In this document: piece by piece, positions 9,216-17,695 of the stretch
How positions within the stretch are numbered: position 1 is the stretch's first letter
Layout of the letters: each line of letters opens with the position of its first letter
NCBI GenBank assembly: GCA_937125395.1
Contig: CAKZLI010000002.1
Coordinates: 87,027-151,026, forward strand
DNA length: 64,000 nt
Source of the DNA: an uncultured Glaciecola sp.
Lineage (GTDB): Bacteria; Pseudomonadota; Gammaproteobacteria; Enterobacterales; Alteromonadaceae
Direction: 5' to 3'
The notes under the pieces: model-generated
Told to the model about the DNA's origin: nothing
The model's database searches: none
The model's input: the letters and a program-made list of their open reading frames with translations, nothing else
Translations under genes and position numbers: made by a program

Positions 9216-10379
9216 ATGTATGAAAGTCACTATGGGCTGGTTGCCAAGCCATTTCAATTAACGCCAGACCCTAAGTTCTTTTTTGCGAGTAAATGGCACA
9301 AACGTGCAATGTCGTATTTGCAATATGGATTATCTCAAGGAGAAGGATTCATTGTGATCACCGGTGATGTAGGTACCGGAAAGACCACCTTAGCCAATAG
9401 TTTGCTTGCCAATATCGAAACTGACATAATCGCGGCCCAGATTGTCACACCTAAATTATCCCCTGATGAAATTGTCAAAATGGTTGCCGCTAAATTTGCT
9501 ATCGATATTCATAATAAATCCAAAACAGATATTCTTAAGGCGCTTGAAGACTATTTGTATTCATTATCAAAACAAGGATTGCGGGCCTTATTGTTAGTTG
9601 ATGAAGCACAAAATTTACCACTAGAAACGATTGAAGAATTGCGCATGCTGTCTAATTTTCAACAGGATGGTAAGCCGTTATTACAAAGTTTTTTGTTGGG
9701 ACAAGAAGAGTTACAACCGATTTTACGTGCGCCGAATATGGAGCAATTTCGACAACGCATTGTGGCCTCATGCCATTTGTCTCCTTTGACGATGGTGGAA
9801 TGTGGTGAGTATATTGAATACAGGATGCGCAACGCAGGTTGGGAAGGTGATTCATTGTTTAGTGATGGAGCCAAAACCGAGATTTATCGATTTACGAAAG
9901 GGATCCCACGAAAAATAAATACGTTTATGGATCGGGTGCTGTTATTTGGTTTTTTGGAAAATCTTAACGGTATTACCACTGAACATATAGGCAAGGTCAT
10001 CGCTGAAGTATCCAAAGAAATGTTTACTCCTGAAGAGATGGCGAGCCATGCCGCCGACCAAGAGGGAGAGGCGCCTGCCACTTCCTCTGCACAGCAGGTT
10101 GCTGCGGATAAGACAGGTCATTCAACTTCAAGTCTTGCGCCTTTAATCACCCCTGAAAAATTACTGAATAATGATCCAATAACGGATAAACCGTTGACTT
10201 CGGAACAACGTAGAGCATTACTCGAACAAGAAGTTGATTACTACAAAACCATGCTCAATGAGCTGGTTGATGCGTTAGACGATGCGATTACGCATAAGGT
10301 TAAATTAACGCAATACATCGATAAATTATTAAAAAAGAAATATAAGACATACGTTAAATTAAAAGAAGATGAAGAGTGA
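9216..10379 (+). CDS. XrtA/PEP-CTERM system-associated ATPase (ExeA/GspA-like)
   Basis: The 387-residue protein starts with the MYESHYGL.AKPFQLTPDP signature of ExeA-like AAA+ ATPases found in exosortase A loci. Walker A is GDVGTGKTT (50-58), Walker B is LLLVDEAQ (126-133), followed by ELRMLSNFQ and arginine-finger-like stretches. The C-terminal 100 residues are an alanine/serine linker and a predicted coiled coil rich in Lys/Glu. A transcription start before it is likely, since 75 bases separate it from ubiH; AAGGAAG supports the start. The role in the system is not established; GspA homologues drive assembly at the peptidoglycan. Confidence 0.88.
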   Translation: MYESHYGLVAKPFQLTPDPKFFFASKWHKRAMSYLQYGLSQGEGFIVITGDVGTGKTTLANSLLANIETDIIAAQIVTPKLSPDEIVKMVAAKFAIDIHNKSKTDILKALEDYLYSLSKQGLRALLLVDEAQNLPLETIEELRMLSNFQQDGKPLLQSFLLGQEELQPILRAPNMEQFRQRIVASCHLSPLTMVECGEYIEYRMRNAGWEGDSLFSDGAKTEIYRFTKGIPRKINTFMDRVLLFGFLENLNGITTEHIGKVIAEVSKEMFTPEEMASHAADQEGEAPATSSAQQVAADKTGHSTSSLAPLITPEKLLNNDPITDKPLTSEQRRALLEQEVDYYKTMLNELVDALDDAITHKVKLTQYIDKLLKKKYKTYVKLKEDEE

Positions 10380-10385
10380 GCCTGT

Positions 10386-10422
10386 CTTTGCTAGTGACTG
10401 ATGAAGTGCGTCACTAGCAAAG
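10386..10422. repeat. Perfect 13-base inverted repeat between convergent genes
   Basis: CTTTGCTAGTGAC (10386-10398) and its exact complement GTCACTAGCAAAG (10410-10422) surround an 11-base loop. It lies just after the ATPase stop and before the stop of the convergent beta-barrel gene. No run of T follows on either strand, so it is not a standard rho-independent terminator, though the hairpin could block transcripts or protect 3' ends. Confidence 0.6.
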
Positions 10423-10431
10423 GCAAGGGGA

Positions 10432-12054
10432 TTAGATTGAATTGGGCTGATAGCGAACAGATAGGGTTATTCGATTGTCACTAAAATCTTCATTACGAAT
10501 ATTAGTAAAGCCTGGGACAAATCCTTCTCGTTCAATATCACTTAAGGTCAATGTCAAAGACACATCGCGTCCAAATTGACGTTCAACCGATATATCATGC
10601 CGACGAATATTGCCAGTACCTTCCAGTAATTTAGCAACAAATGATTTAGTTTCTGATTTTGAATGATCCCAATTAAGACTCGTGAATACGCCAATTTGAT
10701 AATTGATCCCGCCTACAATTGAACGGGTTGCAAAGCGAGCTTCACTCAGTTCATTACTGTCTTCGTTCTCAGATGCGTTTAAACTGTAAGTTAACTTTCG
10801 CTGCTGATAACTAAGGTTAATGAAATGCTGTTTGCGTAAGGTGAGATTGTCATCCAGGGAAAAATTAGGCTGACTAAAGCTGATTAATGATTCACCTACG
10901 CCTAATTCATAATCCAATGTGTCAGGCAAAAAACAATCGCCAATATCAATGGTACCGGTACCGCACACAAAATTAGCATTTATCGTCCCATCTAACAGCA
11001 GTTGGGCTGATGAAGTCACCGACTCACTGCGTCCAATCACCATTCTAAATGCACGGTTGTTGAATCGAAAATTGGCATTTAACGATCGTCCATAATAGCG
11101 CTTAGAAATCGTTGCATCGATGGCAGTACGACTAGAAAAATCCCAATTAACAGAGCCACTAACGAAGTTATCGGTATCATTGGATGCACTACTGGGCTTG
11201 TTATAATACACCGCAATACTGCGATTGTTGGTGGGAGAGTAATTAATACCCACGCCATACGAAGAAAATTCACGCGCATCATTTTGCGCTGAACTGGCCG
11301 TCGACAAAGTATTTGTTTCATCTTGTGCAGTTAAACTCAGTCCAAAATCATCTAACAATTTAAAACTCGCATTAGCTTGCAAATACTGGCTTGAAAAATC
11401 GCCATTATTAAATTGTTCACTGTTACGCTTGGTGTAATCCACAGACCAACTTAACCAATTGAAGTCCCGTCCAGAAAATATGCCCAGTGCGAGTGTATCA
11501 CCACTGGTTTCTCGGTTAATTTGATTGATCTTATCGAACGTTTTAAATCTATTGGTAGAAACGGACGCCTGTCCACCAAAATAATCACCTTGAATGATGG
11601 TCGAATTTAAACCAAACGACGATCGTTGTACCTTGTTTAGTTCATCTTCTTGCAATAAGAAATCATCAATCAAAAATTGATTGGGATTAAATGAAGTATA
11701 GTTTTGCGAAATAGACCCGTTCGCGGTTAACAAGCGCTTGAGTATGGTTAACTGTGATGTCAGCGTATATTCAGTAAAGTTATTATTAACTGAATCATTG
11801 TCGTTATCAAAGCTGGTACGCTGTTGTACATGCGACAAGGTACCTCTGACATTCGCCCTTGCAGCATCGTATTGCATCGCCACGGTTGGTTTAACCTCAA
11901 TCGTATTAATTGAGACATCATCAGATGTTGCGAAAGTGTATTTTTGTTGTACCCAACTCGCATCAAGTACGGTATCAATAGAAACTTTTCCTGCATCAAC
12001 ACTCATTGAGGTTAACCCGGATAAGATCGCTACAGCGATAATAGACTTCTGCAT
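10432..12054 (-). CDS. PEP-CTERM system-associated outer-membrane beta-barrel protein
   Basis: The 540-residue protein has a signal peptide (residues 1-21, cleavage after VDA) and a mature region of regularly spaced amphipathic strands ending in a strand with alternating hydrophobic residues (RITLSVRYQPN). This fits the uncharacterised barrel family regularly found beside the exosortase-linked tyrosine kinase (TIGR03016-type). GGAG supports the start. It is the last gene of the leftward export operon, 18 bases after the kinase. A role as an outer-membrane conduit or secretion pore for the polysaccharide is an inference. Confidence 0.82.
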   Translation of the reverse strand: MQKSIIAVAILSGLTSMSVDAGKVSIDTVLDASWVQQKYTFATSDDVSINTIEVKPTVAMQYDAARANVRGTLSHVQQRTSFDNDNDSVNNNFTEYTLTSQLTILKRLLTANGSISQNYTSFNPNQFLIDDFLLQEDELNKVQRSSFGLNSTIIQGDYFGGQASVSTNRFKTFDKINQINRETSGDTLALGIFSGRDFNWLSWSVDYTKRNSEQFNNGDFSSQYLQANASFKLLDDFGLSLTAQDETNTLSTASSAQNDAREFSSYGVGINYSPTNNRSIAVYYNKPSSASNDTDNFVSGSVNWDFSSRTAIDATISKRYYGRSLNANFRFNNRAFRMVIGRSESVTSSAQLLLDGTINANFVCGTGTIDIGDCFLPDTLDYELGVGESLISFSQPNFSLDDNLTLRKQHFINLSYQQRKLTYSLNASENEDSNELSEARFATRSIVGGINYQIGVFTSLNWDHSKSETKSFVAKLLEGTGNIRRHDISVERQFGRDVSLTLTLSDIEREGFVPGFTNIRNEDFSDNRITLSVRYQPNSI

Positions 12055-12072
12055 GATTACAGCTCCATGTCT

Positions 12073-13011
12073 TTAATCTTGTTCTGAACCGTAATAATAA
12101 CCGTAATATCCGGTGTCATCAGAGTTAGTATTCGTCGACTTGTTGACCACAAAGCCAATCGCCATTTCGGGGTTAAGTCGAGCCACCGCTTTTTGAATGT
12201 CGTTTAACTTCGCTTTACCTTCTTCGACCACCACGACAGCCTGTCCTGCAAAACCGGCTAATACCGCAGATTCGTTTATCCCTAACATCGGTGGGGTGTC
12301 AATAATGACGACCCGGTCTGCATAGCGTGATGAAAACTCACGGATTGTTTCTTCCATTTTTTTGCTGGCGAGTAATTCAGTCGACAAATGATGCGAACGA
12401 CCTGCCGGAATAATTTTGAGTTTATCGACATTGGTGTGATATAAAATATCAGAGATATTGTCCTCTTCTCCGATTAAGTATTCCATCAAACCCGAACCCG
12501 CTGTGGCATTTAGGGTACGTAACACATTCGGTTTAAGTACATCTGCATCCACTAGCAACACTGTTTTGTCTTGCTCAGCGGCGATGGATAAGGCTAGATT
12601 GACGGCTGTAAATGTCTTTCCTTCAGAAGGGCGAGCACTGGTCACCATAATAATATTTGGACGGTCAAGGGTCGATGATAATAAACCAAACGCATTTTTA
12701 AGTAACTTACGCTTAATCTCTCGATATTCTTCATTGATCTGTGAACGAGTTGCATTAATGGAAACAAAGCCTTTTTGTTCCAATTCAAGTACATTAATAT
12801 CAATATATCCATCTTGCACTGTCGTATCGGTTGCTGGTGCAACATTGACAGCAGCCGGAACAGCTTGGGTTGCCATTAGCTGCTCAATCGACGATTCCTG
12901 TGCTTGAGTCGACTCAGGTTGAATATCTTCGGCTTCGTTATCCAGCTTTTCTTGGGCAGCAAGTTTGGCTTCCATTTGCCTTTGTAGTGCTTTTTCAATC
13001 GTGTTATCCAT
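12073..13011 (-). CDS. XrtA-associated tyrosine autokinase
   Basis: The 312-residue cytoplasmic BY-kinase has the EEYREIKRKLL helix (about 94-104), Walker A TSARPSEGKT (124-133), Walker A' VLLVDADV (151-158) and Walker B VVIIDTPP. The C-terminal tail contains a cluster of five tyrosines (GYYGYYYG), the usual site of autophosphorylation that regulates chain length. Unlike Wzc, the membrane part is a separate upstream protein with which this gene overlaps by one base (TAATG), as in other exosortase loci (TIGR03018-type). N-terminal 80 residues are acidic and low in structure. Confidence 0.92.
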   Translation of the reverse strand: MDNTIEKALQRQMEAKLAAQEKLDNEAEDIQPESTQAQESSIEQLMATQAVPAAVNVAPATDTTVQDGYIDINVLELEQKGFVSINATRSQINEEYREIKRKLLKNAFGLLSSTLDRPNIIMVTSARPSEGKTFTAVNLALSIAAEQDKTVLLVDADVLKPNVLRTLNATAGSGLMEYLIGEEDNISDILYHTNVDKLKIIPAGRSHHLSTELLASKKMEETIREFSSRYADRVVIIDTPPMLGINESAVLAGFAGQAVVVVEEGKAKLNDIQKAVARLNPEMAIGFVVNKSTNTNSDDTGYYGYYYGSEQD

Positions 13012-14555
13012 TATAAAACTCTCTGAATAATATTAATATTAAGTGCTTCGGCGCCCATTAACAGCATGTATAAAAACATAATAAGGCCCGAGGATACTGA
13101 AAAAATCAATATCTTCAGTCTATTTTGCTTAGTGATATTCATAATGTCTAAGTGTGTCACAGAGCCCAAAATTGGATAACTTGTTAAGATACTCAATTGT
13201 TGTGCTCGCACTAATACTGGCGACAGTTGGCTGACTAAAAACGCGATCCCAACACCAATCGAAAATCCCATTATCAAGACCATGGTATAAAAGGCTAAGC
13301 GTTGCGGGCCACTTGGTTCTGTCGGGACCAACGGCGGCTCAATGATTCTAAATTGTAACTCTTCAGACGAGACATCAGCACGACGAGATAATTCGGCAGA
13401 TTCACGACGGTTGAGGAGTTCTTCGTATTTTTGTTGCATGATCCCATAATCGCGATTTAATGCAGACGATTCGGCTTCAACCTGAGGCACCAAATCAATT
13501 TTACTGCGCAATACTGTGATTTTGGATTCATAATCTTTGGCACGGACATTGAGGGATGCAATTGTGCTTTCCAAGCGTGATATTTCTAAGCGTATCTCCT
13601 GCGTTAGGGTATTCATGACGCTGTTATCATTGCTTGACGAATTAATTAATGCTGCAATTTCTTTTTTACGGGCTTCGCTTAAACTGGCCAACAGTGCTTG
13701 GGTTTCGATGACATCAGGGTGAATTTCAGTGAAGCGCAAAAGTAACTCATCAAGGCGAGTCTCAAGAGTATCAATGCGTGTGTCAAAACGCGTTTGAATC
13801 ATAACATTATTGGGATCGGATGCTTGGGGTTTGAGTTGGCTCTTTAACGAATTAACTTGTTGTTGGGTTTCACGGATCTGTAATTGAGTCATCTCTAAAT
13901 CAGCACTGTGCTGTTTGAGGTTTTCATAGAACGAACCTTGTTGCGGCAAAATGTCTGCATATTGACGTTTAAAATCAGCTAAACGTTGCTCGGACTCTAG
14001 TAACCGTGTCTCATATTCTGCGATTTGCTCATCCAAAAATCGGTTAGCGGTATCCGTGTCACGGCGGTTATTACCCAACGAACCTTCGACGAATAAATCC
14101 AATGTTTCTTGCACCACTGTGCGCGACATATCGGCATTTTGGTGATTATACGAGATGGTATAAATATTATCTCTGCCGGTGGATTTGAGCTTGATATCAC
14201 TACTCAACTCACTGATTAACTTGGTGTAATCCTCATCAGTCGTGGTCGTTAAATCCAAATCAGATTGACGCGCAATCTCTTCAACATTTGAACGACTGAG
14301 TAGCGTTTTAGCCATCATTTCGACTTCTTGCTGTGGGTTTGATTGAATCGTCAAACCACGTAATAAAGGTTGCAACATCGAACGCGTATCGACATATACC
14401 ACTGCTTTTGATTCATAGACATCAGGTAAGGCAGCGACGTATACAAAACCGATAGGACAAATCAGCCAAGTACATATAATGACAAAGCGTTTTTTGATCC
14501 AGATACCGCGGACATAATCTAACAGTAAATTGATCGTTTGTTGCATATCTTGCAT
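13011..14555 (-). CDS. XrtA system polysaccharide chain-length determinant (Wzz/PCP family)
   Basis: The 514-residue inner-membrane protein has one N-terminal membrane segment (about 23-42), a long periplasmic region with extensive coiled coil (about 160-400, many Glu/Arg/Leu heptads), the proline-rich motif PPLVPTEPSGPQR just before a second membrane segment (about 423-445), and a final C-terminal hydrophobic segment (about 480-500). This is the Wzz/PCP architecture of TIGR03007-type proteins. It sets polymer length together with the adjacent tyrosine kinase. A second ATG three codons in is an alternative start. Confidence 0.9.
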   Translation of the reverse strand: MQDMQQTINLLLDYVRGIWIKKRFVIICTWLICPIGFVYVAALPDVYESKAVVYVDTRSMLQPLLRGLTIQSNPQQEVEMMAKTLLSRSNVEEIARQSDLDLTTTTDEDYTKLISELSSDIKLKSTGRDNIYTISYNHQNADMSRTVVQETLDLFVEGSLGNNRRDTDTANRFLDEQIAEYETRLLESEQRLADFKRQYADILPQQGSFYENLKQHSADLEMTQLQIRETQQQVNSLKSQLKPQASDPNNVMIQTRFDTRIDTLETRLDELLLRFTEIHPDVIETQALLASLSEARKKEIAALINSSSNDNSVMNTLTQEIRLEISRLESTIASLNVRAKDYESKITVLRSKIDLVPQVEAESSALNRDYGIMQQKYEELLNRRESAELSRRADVSSEELQFRIIEPPLVPTEPSGPQRLAFYTMVLIMGFSIGVGIAFLVSQLSPVLVRAQQLSILTSYPILGSVTHLDIMNITKQNRLKILIFSVSSGLIMFLYMLLMGAEALNINIIQRVL

Positions 14556-14615
14556 AGGTAAAATCCGTTTTAAATTTGAGTTGAGTCTTGTTATTGTTGG
14601 CCTAGTAAAGGGAGC

Positions 14616-15242
14616 TTAAAACCACGCCTCAGGAATAATAACAATATCACCTGGCAACATATCAATGTTCTTGGCAATGTCACCATCCTTGATTAAATTT
14701 TCAATATTTAACGCAAACGAACGTTGCTCACCATTGACAACTCTGACCAATACCGCATTGTTACCGTTGGCAAACTCAGTTAAGCCACCGACGGAGATCA
14801 TTAAATCCAATAACGTCATATTCTGGGTGTAATTCACAGCACTTGGATTAGTTGCTTCTCCGATCACTCGCACTTGCTCTGACAACGGACCAGAAAAATT
14901 GTTAACACTGACAGTGACTCTAGGATTATTAATATATTTGGATAACTCACTTTCGATTTCACGGGCAAGCATGGTCGGTGTTTTGCCAGAGACATCTAAA
15001 TCCTCAACCAATGAGGTCGTGACTTTGCCATCAGGACGCACGATAAACGCACCTGATATTTCAGGGTTACGCCAGACAAAGATAGATAGGGTATCACCCG
15101 GTCCGACCAAATATTGATAATTATCAACGTTTGTCGTTAATGACGTACGAACTTGCGCAGTCGGTAGAGTTTGCGTTGCACAGCCAGACATAAATACAGC
15201 AGTAAGTGCCATCGCACCTACCCAAATACGTGAAATTTCCAT
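14616..15242 (-). CDS. XrtA-associated polysaccharide export lipoprotein (Wza family)
   Basis: The 208-residue protein has a lipoprotein signal with MSGCAT, cysteine at residue 21. The poly-export domain follows (YLVGPGDTLSIFVWRNPEISG, about 44-64, and VRPDGKVTTSLVEDL), then a SLBB-type segment (VRVIGEATNPSAVNY) and the ending DIVIIPEAWF. Such proteins form the outer-membrane exit channel for polysaccharide; the short length is typical of the exosortase-locus subtype (TIGR03027-type). AAAGGATT supports the start. It heads the leftward export operon, divergent from the sugar transferase across 170 bases that must hold both promoters. Confidence 0.92.
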   Translation of the reverse strand: MEISRIWVGAMALTAVFMSGCATQTLPTAQVRTSLTTNVDNYQYLVGPGDTLSIFVWRNPEISGAFIVRPDGKVTTSLVEDLDVSGKTPTMLAREIESELSKYINNPRVTVSVNNFSGPLSEQVRVIGEATNPSAVNYTQNMTLLDLMISVGGLTEFANGNNAVLVRVVNGEQRSFALNIENLIKDGDIAKNIDMLPGDIVIIPEAWF

Positions 15243-15412
15243 GTGTTAATCCTTTATTCACTTTTTACAAATTTGGTCGATATAACGTTTATCGGTCAGT
15301 TAGCCATTGACTATAGACAATAATAAAATTATTTCACTACCGATTTACTAAACAATAGCATAATATAAAAAAAGAAGATTAAAAAATAACCACCTCACTC
15401 AAGGAAGAGTCG

Positions 15413-16825
15413 ATGCCCAATCTAAAGAATTCGAAGAATCAACGCTTAAGCTCGCTGATCATTGCTGAGTCGTTAGTGATTTCTTATATTTTATATCTTG
15501 CGTTTTATGTTGTGCAGTTAGCGGATCCGTTTGCTCCTAATTTTGTATTGGTGTATTTACCCTTTTTAAGCCTATTTGCCTTCCTCATTATCATGTGTTC
15601 GTTAGCGGTTGGCTTATATGAACCTAAACTCCGGGAAACGTTTCGCGGCATTATTCGCCGGATATTTGTCGCCCATGGCCTTGCATTTTTTGCGATGGTG
15701 GTTATCTCCAGTGTCTTTTTTCGGGATATTTTTATTCACCAATATTATTTTGTGGTGAGCATTTGCTTAACCATTACCTGCATTTCATTCTTTCGTTATT
15801 TTGTTATTAAGTTTGGGGCCTTAGGATTAGTTAAATCTCGAATAGTTGTACTAGGTGCTGGCGAACGCGCCGCTATTATTGAACAAAAAATGCGTCGAGC
15901 GTCAGACCGCAAAGGGTTTGAGCTATTGGGATTCATTCCAGTGCCAGGTGATGATGTCGAAAATGGCATACAGCATGAACCATTATTAAATATTAATATT
16001 GATGATTCGTTTAAGTCGTTCATTTTAGAAAATGATATTGATGAGGTCGTTGTTGCGGCTGATCAACGTCGCGGCACCTTACCCATTGAAGTGTTGTTTG
16101 ACTGTCGTCTACAAGGCACATCGATTACTGATTTATTGGACTTTATGGAGCGTGAAACGGGGCAGATCGTCGTTAATTTGATGTACCCAAGTTGGTTAAT
16201 TTATTCGAAAGGCTTTATTTCACAAAATTATGTCAGACAATTGGGTGATTTTGGTCTAAATTTATTTTTAGCGACCTTAGTTTTAATCTTTGTCTGGCCG
16301 TTTATGCTTTTAACCGCGTTGGTTATCTATATGGATGATGGTCGTAAAACCGGTGCGTCGATTTTTTATAAACAAACGCGTGTCGGGAAAGATGGTGTGC
16401 CATTTTCGATTTACAAATTTCGCAGCATGGGGATTGATGCCGAAAAAAATGGTGCACAGTGGGCGGATAAAAATGACGTGCGCGTGACTCGGGTTGGTGG
16501 GTTTATTCGTAAATATCGATTGGATGAATTACCGCAACTTTACAATATCTTTCGCGGCGATATGTCGTTTGTTGGACCACGTCCAGAGCGACCAGAGTTT
16601 GTTGAAAAACTAGTAAAAGAAGTCCCATTTTATAATCAACGACAAAATGTAAAACCTGGTCTGGCAGGATGGGCACAACTCAACTATCCTTATGGAGCAA
16701 GTGTTGAAGATGCAATGGAAAAATTAAAATACGACTTGTACTACGTTAAACATCAAAGCTTTTTACTGGATATTTTAGTACTAGTCCGTACCGTCGAAGT
16801 TGTGTTGTTTGGGAAAGGCCAATAA
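15413..16825 (+). CDS. XrtA system undecaprenyl-phosphate sugar-1-phosphate transferase (EpsB-like)
   Basis: The 470-residue membrane enzyme should start repeat-unit assembly by moving sugar-1-phosphate to undecaprenyl phosphate. It has four N-terminal membrane segments (about 12-130), a Rossmann-like CoA-binding region (IVVLGAGERA, about 145-154), a fifth membrane segment (about 285-308) and the C-terminal bacterial sugar transferase domain with FYKQTRVGKDGVPFSIYKFRSM, RKYRLDELPQLYNI and MSFVGPRPERPEF. It matches the exosortase-linked TIGR03013 type. The sugar is unknown. AAGGAAG precedes the ATG. First gene of the rightward exosortase operon. Confidence 0.92.
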   Translation: MPNLKNSKNQRLSSLIIAESLVISYILYLAFYVVQLADPFAPNFVLVYLPFLSLFAFLIIMCSLAVGLYEPKLRETFRGIIRRIFVAHGLAFFAMVVISSVFFRDIFIHQYYFVVSICLTITCISFFRYFVIKFGALGLVKSRIVVLGAGERAAIIEQKMRRASDRKGFELLGFIPVPGDDVENGIQHEPLLNINIDDSFKSFILENDIDEVVVAADQRRGTLPIEVLFDCRLQGTSITDLLDFMERETGQIVVNLMYPSWLIYSKGFISQNYVRQLGDFGLNLFLATLVLIFVWPFMLLTALVIYMDDGRKTGASIFYKQTRVGKDGVPFSIYKFRSMGIDAEKNGAQWADKNDVRVTRVGGFIRKYRLDELPQLYNIFRGDMSFVGPRPERPEFVEKLVKEVPFYNQRQNVKPGLAGWAQLNYPYGASVEDAMEKLKYDLYYVKHQSFLLDILVLVRTVEVVLFGKGQ

Positions 16826-16852
16826 GCGATAAACCTAACTGGAGAATACTCA

Positions 16853-17695
16853 GTGCAATGGAATGCAATGACTGTCGATGTGGAAGATTATTTCCATGTT
16901 TCAGCGTTTGAAAACTCAATATCACCGGAACAATGGGGGACACTCTCGCCACGGGTCGGTGACAACACACACAAGCTCATTGATATTTTCAATGACAAGA
17001 ACATTAAAGCAACGTTTTTTACGTTAGGGTGGGTGGCTCAGCATTGTCCTGATGTGATTAAGCGTATTGTTAGTGATGGCCACGAATTAGCGAGTCATGG
17101 TACCAATCATCGACGCGCGACTTTGATGACCCCAGACGAATTTCGAGCCGATGTTGCTGAATCAAAAGACCGTTTGGAGCAGCTTGCGGGGCAAGCGATA
17201 CAGGGCTATCGCGCGCCAAGTTTTTCGATCAATACCAGCAATGAATGGGTTTATGATGTACTCAAGGAATTAGATTTTACATACTCATCGAGTACGTATC
17301 CCATAGAACATGATTTATATGGGGTGCCAGAATGGCCGCGTTTTGCGTTTGAGCATCATTCTGGTTTACTTGAAATTCCGATTCCTACCTTATCCAAAAA
17401 AGGCAAAAACGTCGGCATTGGCGGCGGTGGGTATTTTCGTTTATTCCCATATTGGTTATCCAAACGTCGTATCGAGCAATATATAGCGACAGAACAACAA
17501 CCCTATAGTTTTTATTTTCACCCTTGGGAAATCGACCCAGGTCAACCGAGGATCAGTGATGCGCCGTTAAAATCTAAATTTCGCCATTATGTGAACCTTG
17601 CTCGGATGCAGCCTAAATTGGAACGGTTAATTGATGATTTTGCATGGACAAGTATGCAAGAAGCGTATCAACCACTTTTACAAGGACGTAAATGA
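16853..17695 (+). CDS. XrtA system polysaccharide deacetylase
   Basis: The 280-residue protein is a carbohydrate esterase 4 (NodB-like) enzyme. It begins NAMTVDVEDYFHVSAF, carries the metal/catalytic motifs TVDVEDYF, SHGTNHR (metal histidines) and RAPSFS, and ends with FYFHPWEIDPGQPR, the hallmark of the exosortase-linked TIGR03006 subtype. It would remove N-acetyl groups from the exopolysaccharide. I chose GTG at 16853 as start because GGAG lies eight bases upstream. It overlaps the exosortase start by four bases (ATGA). Confidence 0.92.
   Translation: MQWNAMTVDVEDYFHVSAFENSISPEQWGTLSPRVGDNTHKLIDIFNDKNIKATFFTLGWVAQHCPDVIKRIVSDGHELASHGTNHRRATLMTPDEFRADVAESKDRLEQLAGQAIQGYRAPSFSINTSNEWVYDVLKELDFTYSSSTYPIEHDLYGVPEWPRFAFEHHSGLLEIPIPTLSKKGKNVGIGGGGYFRLFPYWLSKRRIEQYIATEQQPYSFYFHPWEIDPGQPRISDAPLKSKFRHYVNLARMQPKLERLIDDFAWTSMQEAYQPLLQGRK

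Noticed and set aside
10386..10422. Inverted repeat as a rho-independent terminator
   Set aside because: The stem is strong, but neither strand has a T run after it; kept only as an inverted repeat.
12458..12907. 149-codon open frame antisense to the tyrosine kinase gene
   Set aside because: It lies fully inside a confident gene, has no recognisable motif or start signal, and its composition reflects the opposite strand's codons.
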